Shown piece after piece: positions 1-3,578 of a stretch of 5,942 bases of DNA. The stretch comes from Gammaproteobacteria bacterium. Its GTDB lineage: Bacteria; Pseudomonadota; Gammaproteobacteria; Chromatiales; Chromatiaceae. How positions within the stretch are numbered: position 1 is the first letter of the stretch; each line of letters begins with the position of its first letter. The notes under the pieces are model-generated. The model did not search any database, was not told where the DNA came from, and worked only from the letters and a program-made list of their open reading frames with translations. The stretch is from the NCBI GenBank assembly GCA_020630035.1, contig JAHDCB010000104.1:1-5942 (forward strand), given 5' to 3'. The position numbers and the translations under genes are program-made.

Positions 1-861
1 TCAGCGCAGAAAAGGGCCAAAATCAAGCCTTGAAGCTGATTGAGAACGCCCCCTAAGGTCAGAGTTGCTTTTCAGCTGGTGCTGCACAGCAGCATACCGC
101 TCAGCTGCAACACCCAGACGACTGACCTTCAACAAAGCCCGATCCGTCAACAGCCACTGGCGCGGCAGATCGTGCTGACGCGCCTGCACCTCACGCCAGG
201 CGGCCAGCGACTTGAGACGCTGCCGCGCCGCCGCACCCAACCTGGCATGACCCTTAATCTTGCGCCATACCTCATCTGGTGGTGGGAAATAGGTCTCAGC
301 CTGGTGTAGAGGCGCCTGACGCTGCGCCAGTTGTTGCGCTTGTGCTGCCGACAGGTCGGCTGACAAGCTGGTGAACAACCGGCCCAGATAGACCACATCA
401 TCCAGGGCATACCGGATCTGTTGCGCACTCAGCGGACGGGCGGCCCAATTCGTTCGGGACTGGTCTTTATTTAAGGAAATACCCAGCAGCGACTGCACCA
501 GATGAGCATAACTCAACTGCTGACCATACCCCAGGATCTCCGCCGCAATCTGGGTATCAAAAAACGGGGCCGGAATACACTGCCACCGATATTGCAAAAT
601 CTCCAGATCCTGCCGTGCAGCATGCCAGACCTTGGTGATACCGGGATCGCAGAGCAACGCCAGCAACGGTTGCAGATCGGTCAGTTGTTGCAGATCAATA
701 CAGGCAGCCCGGGTCGGATTACTGATCTGTAACAGGCACAATCGAGGGTAATAAGTCCGTTCGCGGATAAACTCCGTATCCAGCGCCAGCCAGGGGCTGC
801 CCCGCAATTGCTGACACAAGGTATCCAGCGCAGTAGCTTGCGTAATGACCTGTTCAATCAC
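1..861 (-). CDS. rnd: Ribonuclease D (DEDDy 3'-5' exoribonuclease), C-terminally short
   Basis: RNase D trims the 3' ends of tRNA precursors and other small structured RNAs in the cytoplasm. The 286-residue product shows all three exonuclease motifs of the DEDDy family: Exo I with Asp28 and Glu30 (LALDTEFIRERTYYP), Exo II with Asp85 (WHAARQDLEIL) and Exo III with Tyr151 and Asp155 (YALDDVVYL). An HRDC domain starts near residue 197 (VWRKIKG, then AAWREVQARQHDLPR). It degenerates after about residue 250, and the last 20 or so residues do not look like HRDC sequence. Family members such as E. coli Rnd are about 370 residues with two HRDC-like domains, so this protein lacks the second one and part of the first. 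The other two frames give no restoring continuation inside the window. The start is a GTG directly abutting the ispG TAG stop, with no strong Shine-Dalgarno, which suggests translational coupling to ispG. The exonuclease assignment is secure; whether the short C-terminus is native is open. Confidence 0.95.
   Translation of the reverse strand: MIEQVITQATALDTLCQQLRGSPWLALDTEFIRERTYYPRLCLLQISNPTRAACIDLQQLTDLQPLLALLCDPGITKVWHAARQDLEILQYRWQCIPAPFFDTQIAAEILGYGQQLSYAHLVQSLLGISLNKDQSRTNWAARPLSAQQIRYALDDVVYLGRLFTSLSADLSAAQAQQLAQRQAPLHQAETYFPPPDEVWRKIKGHARLGAAARQRLKSLAAWREVQARQHDLPRQWLLTDRALLKVSRLGVAAERYAAVQHQLKSNSDLRGRSQSASRLDFGPFLR
41..56. repeat. 16-bp direct repeat, copy A (inside the 3' end of rnd)
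   Basis: TGAGAACGCCCCCTAA here matches TGAGAGCGCCCCCTAA at 2581-2596 in 15 of 16 positions, in the same orientation. This copy lies within the last codons of rnd, where the protein no longer resembles the HRDC domain. A single near-match of this size can arise by chance in a window this long, so a functional meaning is not established. Confidence 0.35.
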
Positions 862-2076
862 CTAATGATCAGCACTATAACGGGTGTGCACATAATCGCG
901 CACAATCTGCTGAAACTCCGCAGCAATATGTTCACCCTTCAGGGTGACCGTTTTTTCACCATCGACATATACCGGGGCAACCGGACGTTCGCCGGTACCG
1001 GGCAGACTGATCCCGATATTCGCCTGCTTACTCTCCCCCGGGCCATTCACCACACAGCCCATCACGGCGACATCCATATGCTCCACCCCAGGATACTGTT
1101 TACGCCATTCCGGCATCTGCGCCCGCAGATAGCCCTGAATATCCTGCGCTAACTGCTGAAAATAACTGCTGGTGGTGCGTCCGCAACCGGGACAGGCAGT
1201 CACCAGCGGCATAAAGGCACGCAGCCCCATAGTTTGCAGAATTTCCTGGGCAACGCGTACCTCACGGGTACGATCACCACCTGGCTCTGGCGTGAGCGAA
1301 ATACGAATCGTATCACCGATGCCTTGCTGCAACAGCACCGCGAGGGCAGCGGTAGAGGCGACAATGCCCTTGGTATCCATCCCGGCCTCGGTCAGGCCCA
1401 GATGCAGCGCATAATCACACCGCTCGGCCAGCAACTGATACACCGCGATCAAATCCTGCACCCGGCTCATCTTGCACGACAGAATAATACGATCACGTGG
1501 CAGACCAAGGGCCTCCGCCTGAGCTGCACTCTGCAGGGCAGACCGCACCATAATCTCACGCATGATACCGTTCGCATCCAGCGGCTGAGCAGCACGCGCA
1601 TTCTCATCCATCATGTGCGTTACCAGCGCCTGATCCAGCGAGCCCCAATTGACACCGATACGCACCGGTTTATCGTAGCGTAGAGCCGCCTGAATCAGGC
1701 TGGCATACTGACTGTCTTTCTTTTTGCCGGTACCGACATTCCCAGGGTTAATACGGTATTTCGCCAACGTGCGGGCACAATCCGGGTAATCTGCCAGCAA
1801 CTTATGTCCGTTATAGTGAAAATCACCCACCAGCGGCGTGCGGATGCCGGCGGCATCCAACGCAGCGCGGATCGCCGGCACGGCGGCGGCGGCTGCCGCA
1901 TTATTCACCGTAATACGCACCAGTTCAGAACCTGCCCGGGCCAGTTGACTGACTTGCTCAACAGTCGCGGCAACATCAGCCGTATCCGTATTCGTCATCG
2001 ACTGAATCAGAATCGGCGCAGAGCCTCCGATGGTGTATTGGCCAACAGAGACAGGAACGGTGGTATGACGAGACAT
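862..2076 (-). CDS. ispG: 4-hydroxy-3-methylbut-2-en-1-yl diphosphate synthase (flavodoxin-dependent IspG/GcpE)
   Basis: IspG catalyses the next-to-last step of the MEP (non-mevalonate) isoprenoid pathway. It reductively converts 2-C-methyl-erythritol 2,4-cyclodiphosphate to HMBPP with a [4Fe-4S] cluster. The N-terminal TIM-barrel signature is clear (IQSMTNTDTADVAATVEQV, then AGSELVRITVN). The iron-sulfur ligands are all visible: Cys295 and Cys298 in TACPGCGRTTSS, Cys341 in VMGCVVNGPGES, and Glu348 as the expected fourth ligand. The length of 404 residues is normal for proteobacterial IspG. The TACPGCGR form is the one seen in beta- and many gammaproteobacteria and differs from the E. coli type. 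I chose the ATG at 2076 (MSRHTTVPV); an in-frame TTG two codons upstream (2082) is possible but less likely. Neither start has a clear Shine-Dalgarno. The gene lies about 32 nt downstream of the rnpB 3' end and its stop abuts rnd, so rnpB-ispG-rnd may be one transcription unit. Confidence 0.98.
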   Translation of the reverse strand: MSRHTTVPVSVGQYTIGGSAPILIQSMTNTDTADVAATVEQVSQLARAGSELVRITVNNAAAAAAVPAIRAALDAAGIRTPLVGDFHYNGHKLLADYPDCARTLAKYRINPGNVGTGKKKDSQYASLIQAALRYDKPVRIGVNWGSLDQALVTHMMDENARAAQPLDANGIMREIMVRSALQSAAQAEALGLPRDRIILSCKMSRVQDLIAVYQLLAERCDYALHLGLTEAGMDTKGIVASTAALAVLLQQGIGDTIRISLTPEPGGDRTREVRVAQEILQTMGLRAFMPLVTACPGCGRTTSSYFQQLAQDIQGYLRAQMPEWRKQYPGVEHMDVAVMGCVVNGPGESKQANIGISLPGTGERPVAPVYVDGEKTVTLKGEHIAAEFQQIVRDYVHTRYSADH

Positions 2077-2108
2077 AAGCAACAGATTGTCAGATAAGCA
2101 GAATCAGA

Positions 2109-2502
2109 GGTGGAGCCAGCCGGTAAGCCGGGTTCTGTCGGGGACGATCATTCATCTGGGATATGCGTCGCCGCATACCTCATGCAACCTACCCGGAAGT
2201 ATCTGCGGGCAACAGACTGCACCAAGGCACACTTCCCTATTTGGTCTTGCTTCGGGAGGGGTTTACCCTGCCACTGCTGTTACCAGCAGCGCGGTGCGCT
2301 CTTACCGCACCATTTCACCCTTACCGCAGCCGGCAGCAGCCACTCCGCAGAGTAAGCTGCATCCACACAACGGCGGTATATTTTCTGTGGCACTGGCCGT
2401 CGGCTCGCGCCGCCCAGGTGTTACCTGGCTCCCTGCCCTGCGAAGCCCGGACTTTCCTCCCCTGCTACCGAGTAGCAACAGCGATCGTCTGGCTGACTCC
2501 GG
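2109..2502 (-). ncRNA. rnpB: RNase P RNA, bacterial type A
   Basis: This is the catalytic RNA of ribonuclease P, which cleaves the 5' leader from tRNA precursors. On the minus strand the conserved blocks appear in order. GAGGAAAGTCCGGGCTT (2459-2443) is the 5' strand of P4. AGGGTGAAA (2321-2313) is followed by GGTAAGAGCGCACCGCGC (2306-2289). CCAAATAGGGA lies at 2244-2234. GGGTAGG (2194-2188) is the L15 segment whose GGU pairs with the tRNA CCA end. ACAGAACCCGGCTTA (2138-2124) is the 3' strand of P4. P1 closes the molecule: 2500-2491 pairs with 2121-2112 over ten positions with one G-U wobble. Length is about 394 nt, slightly longer than E. coli M1 RNA. The extra length is explained by an extended P12 hairpin at 2360-2336 (GCAGC-UU-ACUC, loop UGCG, GAGU-GG-CUGC), while P3 is short. 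Ends are estimated from P1 and may be off by a few bases. No protein gene in this stretch is credible. Confidence 0.98.
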
Positions 2503-2508
2503 GCCGGG

Positions 2509-2538
2509 AAGGTACGCGGTTTGCGGGGTTTATGCAAA
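2509..2538 (-). promoter_or_regulatory. Probable sigma70-type promoter of rnpB
   Basis: On the minus strand, TTTGCA (2538-2533) and TACCTT (2514-2509) are spaced by 18 bp. They would place the transcription start about 7 nt downstream, at 2502-2500, which coincides with the first bases of the P1 helix. That agreement is the main support; the hexamers match consensus only moderately. The same promoter could also serve ispG and rnd by readthrough. Confidence 0.5.
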
Positions 2539-2580
2539 CAATTTTCACATCAGAAAGATCGCCAGCCACACAACATGGCA

Positions 2581-2596
2581 TGAGAGCGCCCCCTAA
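2581..2596. repeat. 16-bp direct repeat, copy B (3' of the HEPN toxin gene)
   Basis: TGAGAGCGCCCCCTAA, one mismatch from the copy at 41-56 in the same orientation. It sits immediately 3' of the HepT-type gene stop, between that gene and the rnpB promoter. The two copies therefore bracket rnpB, ispG and nearly all of rnd. Chance similarity is not excluded. Confidence 0.35.
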
Positions 2597-2599
2597 CCT

Positions 2600-3049
2600 T
2601 CAATCTGGCAGCACCTGTGCACGCAAACGCTGATAAATCGTCTTCAGAATCGGGTAACTATCCCGAATCAATTGGATAGCCGCAATGCGCTCATGCAGCA
2701 CCACCGGGTAATCATGCGCAATGGCATTGCGGACTTCACGCAACTGATCCCAGGCCTCAGTACTATCGATAATCTCCAGCCTTTCCAGCAGATGCAACAC
2801 ATCCAGCATGGGAACGGCGTCCGTATCAATTTCCTTCAGTTCATACAATACCGCCTTGAGTAATTTTGCCCCGATCCTGTCCTGCAACTTATTGAAATTG
2901 AACAAAAAACTGTTGACGATACGAACATTGGAATAATCAGCAAAAAAGTCTGCGTTTATCTCGGCAGCGAGCAACAATTGATAGTCCAGATCACATTGCG
3001 CGAAGATCTGATCGCACAGGCTGAATTGCGCCTGTAATACCGGGTTCAT
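2600..3049 (-). CDS. hepT: HepT-type HEPN toxin RNase (HI0074-like nucleotidyltransferase partner)
   Basis: The product is a 149-residue, mostly helical HEPN-superfamily protein. The diagnostic RX4HXY motif is intact: Arg107, His112 and Tyr114 in REVRNAIAHDYP. In characterised HepT proteins Arg and His form the RNase site and the Tyr is the residue AMPylated by the partner MntA, which switches the toxin off. Length and domain layout fit the family; no signal peptide or membrane segment is seen, so it should be cytoplasmic. The ATG overlaps the upstream MNT gene stop as ATGA, and AAGGGG (3062-3057) lies 7 nt before it, so translation is coupled and efficient. The antitoxin-first order is the usual one for this pair. 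The older family label is nucleotidyltransferase substrate-binding protein (as in the HI0073/HI0074 pair). The motif makes an active toxin the best reading, but activity is inferred. Confidence 0.9.
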   Translation of the reverse strand: MNPVLQAQFSLCDQIFAQCDLDYQLLLAAEINADFFADYSNVRIVNSFLFNFNKLQDRIGAKLLKAVLYELKEIDTDAVPMLDVLHLLERLEIIDSTEAWDQLREVRNAIAHDYPVVLHERIAAIQLIRDSYPILKTIYQRLRAQVLPD

Positions 3050-3339
3050 AACAACACCCCTTGCTGTCTGGCAACCTGATCAATCAGCCGGTTCTGCTCA
3101 CTGGCGAACACCACATCAATCTTCTGCTCACCGATACAACGCTTCAGTCTGGCCAGAAAACGGATCTTTTTGCGCAACAGATCGCTCTGATCAACCGGGA
3201 TAAGATACAGATCAATATCACCACCCTTGCGGGACATATCCACCCGGCTACCGAACAGATAAATCTCACCCGCCTGAAATACCTCCTGAAAACATTGTTG
3301 AATCATGGTGTGCTGATAAACAGATAAACGGACTGCCAT
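3046..3339 (-). CDS. mntA: MntA-type minimal nucleotidyltransferase antitoxin
   Basis: This 97-residue protein is a single MNT (minimal nucleotidyltransferase) domain of the DNA polymerase beta fold. Visible catalytic features are Gly30-Ser31, followed after nine residues by Asp41 and Asp43 (LFGSRVDMSRKGGDIDLYL), and the third acidic residue Asp75 (KIDVVFA). In studied MntA-HepT systems this enzyme transfers AMP to the toxin tyrosine, neutralising it. The start chosen is the ATG at 3339 because AGAGGT (3351-3346) lies 6 nt upstream. A GTG at 3357 would add six residues but would place this Shine-Dalgarno inside the gene. The gene overlaps hepT by 4 nt. The Shine-Dalgarno lies inside a solo copy of the end of the neighbouring palindromic element. 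The gene diverges from the CHAT-STAND gene, so the two units may be controlled from the shared 239-bp intergenic region. Confidence 0.9.
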   Translation of the reverse strand: MAVRLSVYQHTMIQQCFQEVFQAGEIYLFGSRVDMSRKGGDIDLYLIPVDQSDLLRKKIRFLARLKRCIGEQKIDVVFASEQNRLIDQVARQQGVLL

Positions 3340-3342
3340 AAA

Positions 3343-3358
3343 GGTACCTCTGAACACT
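3343..3358. repeat. Solo end of the palindromic element
   Basis: GGTACCTCTGAACACT here matches GGTACCTCTGAAAACT at 3373-3388 in 15 of 16 positions, same orientation, exactly 30 bp apart. The second copy is the left terminal repeat of the MITE-like element, so this is most simply a leftover end of another copy or a partial duplication. It overlaps the translation start region of mntA. Confidence 0.65.
3346..3351 (-). promoter_or_regulatory. Shine-Dalgarno of mntA, embedded in a repeat end
   Basis: AGAGGT on the minus strand, 6 nt before the ATG at 3339. It decides the start of mntA. It forms part of the repeat unit at 3343-3358, whose counterpart ends the palindromic element at 3372-3491. Confidence 0.6.
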
Positions 3359-3371
3359 GCTACTAATTGGC

Positions 3372-3491
3372 GGGTACCTCTGAAAACTATTCCGCTTGCA
3401 AATGCTGCGTTAAAAAATGCTCATGTACGCTTGGTACACTGCGCTTTTTCGCCTCGTCTTTGCTGCGCTCATCACGTTTTCAGAGGTGCCC
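3372..3491. mobile_element. 120-bp palindromic MITE-like element with TGGC target duplication
   Basis: The ends are 16-bp terminal inverted repeats with one mismatch: GGGTACCTCTGAAAAC at 3372-3387, and GTTTTCAGAGGTGCCC at 3476-3491. The exact centre of the element (about 3431) is a hairpin, TGTAC (3424-3428), loop GCTTG, GTACA (3434-3438). An A-rich tract at 3412-3420 faces the T-rich tract at 3442-3450 at mirror-image distance, so the whole unit can fold into one long imperfect hairpin. TGGC occurs directly outside both ends (3368-3371 and 3492-3495), which looks like a 4-bp target-site duplication. There is no transposase, so it would be non-autonomous and mobilised in trans. It sits between divergent promoters, where it could alter expression of both neighbours. 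An extragenic structural repeat of the REP/ERIC sort is the alternative; the flanking duplication favours a transposed element. Confidence 0.75.
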
Positions 3492-3496
3492 TGGCG

Positions 3497-3526
3497 TTCA
3501 TTGAAAAACGGATACGCCATTATAAA
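3497..3526 (+). promoter_or_regulatory. Weak candidate promoter for the CHAT-STAND gene
   Basis: TATAAA at 3521-3526 is a good -10 hexamer. The best-placed -35 is TTCATT (3497-3502), 18 bp upstream, and is poor; TTGAAA at 3501-3506 is better in sequence but only 14 bp away. Transcription would start near 3533, just outside the right end of the palindromic element, leaving a leader of about 46 nt before the ATG at 3579. Confidence 0.25.
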
Positions 3527-3578
3527 GATGTGTGCGACAATCCGGCACCAGGGCAACACCACACAAGGCAACCAGCAG

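Noticed and set aside
2560..2580. Possible terminator after hepT (GCCA...TGGC on the minus strand, followed by a T-rich stretch)
   Set aside because: The stem is only four pairs and there is no adjacent T-run, too weak to call.
2087..2633. Three long overlapping plus-strand open frames (81-169 codons) across the rnpB region
   Set aside because: They lie antisense to RNase P RNA, whose conserved helices explain the sequence fully. The translations show no family resemblance.
3384..3415. Possible mntA promoter inside the palindromic element, reading leftwards (TTAACG with ATAGTT)
   Set aside because: Both hexamers are poor matches. AT-rich palindromes give such hits easily, so I do not list it as a feature.
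3372..3491. Reading the palindrome as a CRISPR repeat or as a factor-independent terminator
   Set aside because: There is a single long symmetric unit with distinct ends and a flanking duplication, with no repeat-spacer periodicity and no simple GC stem followed by a T-run.
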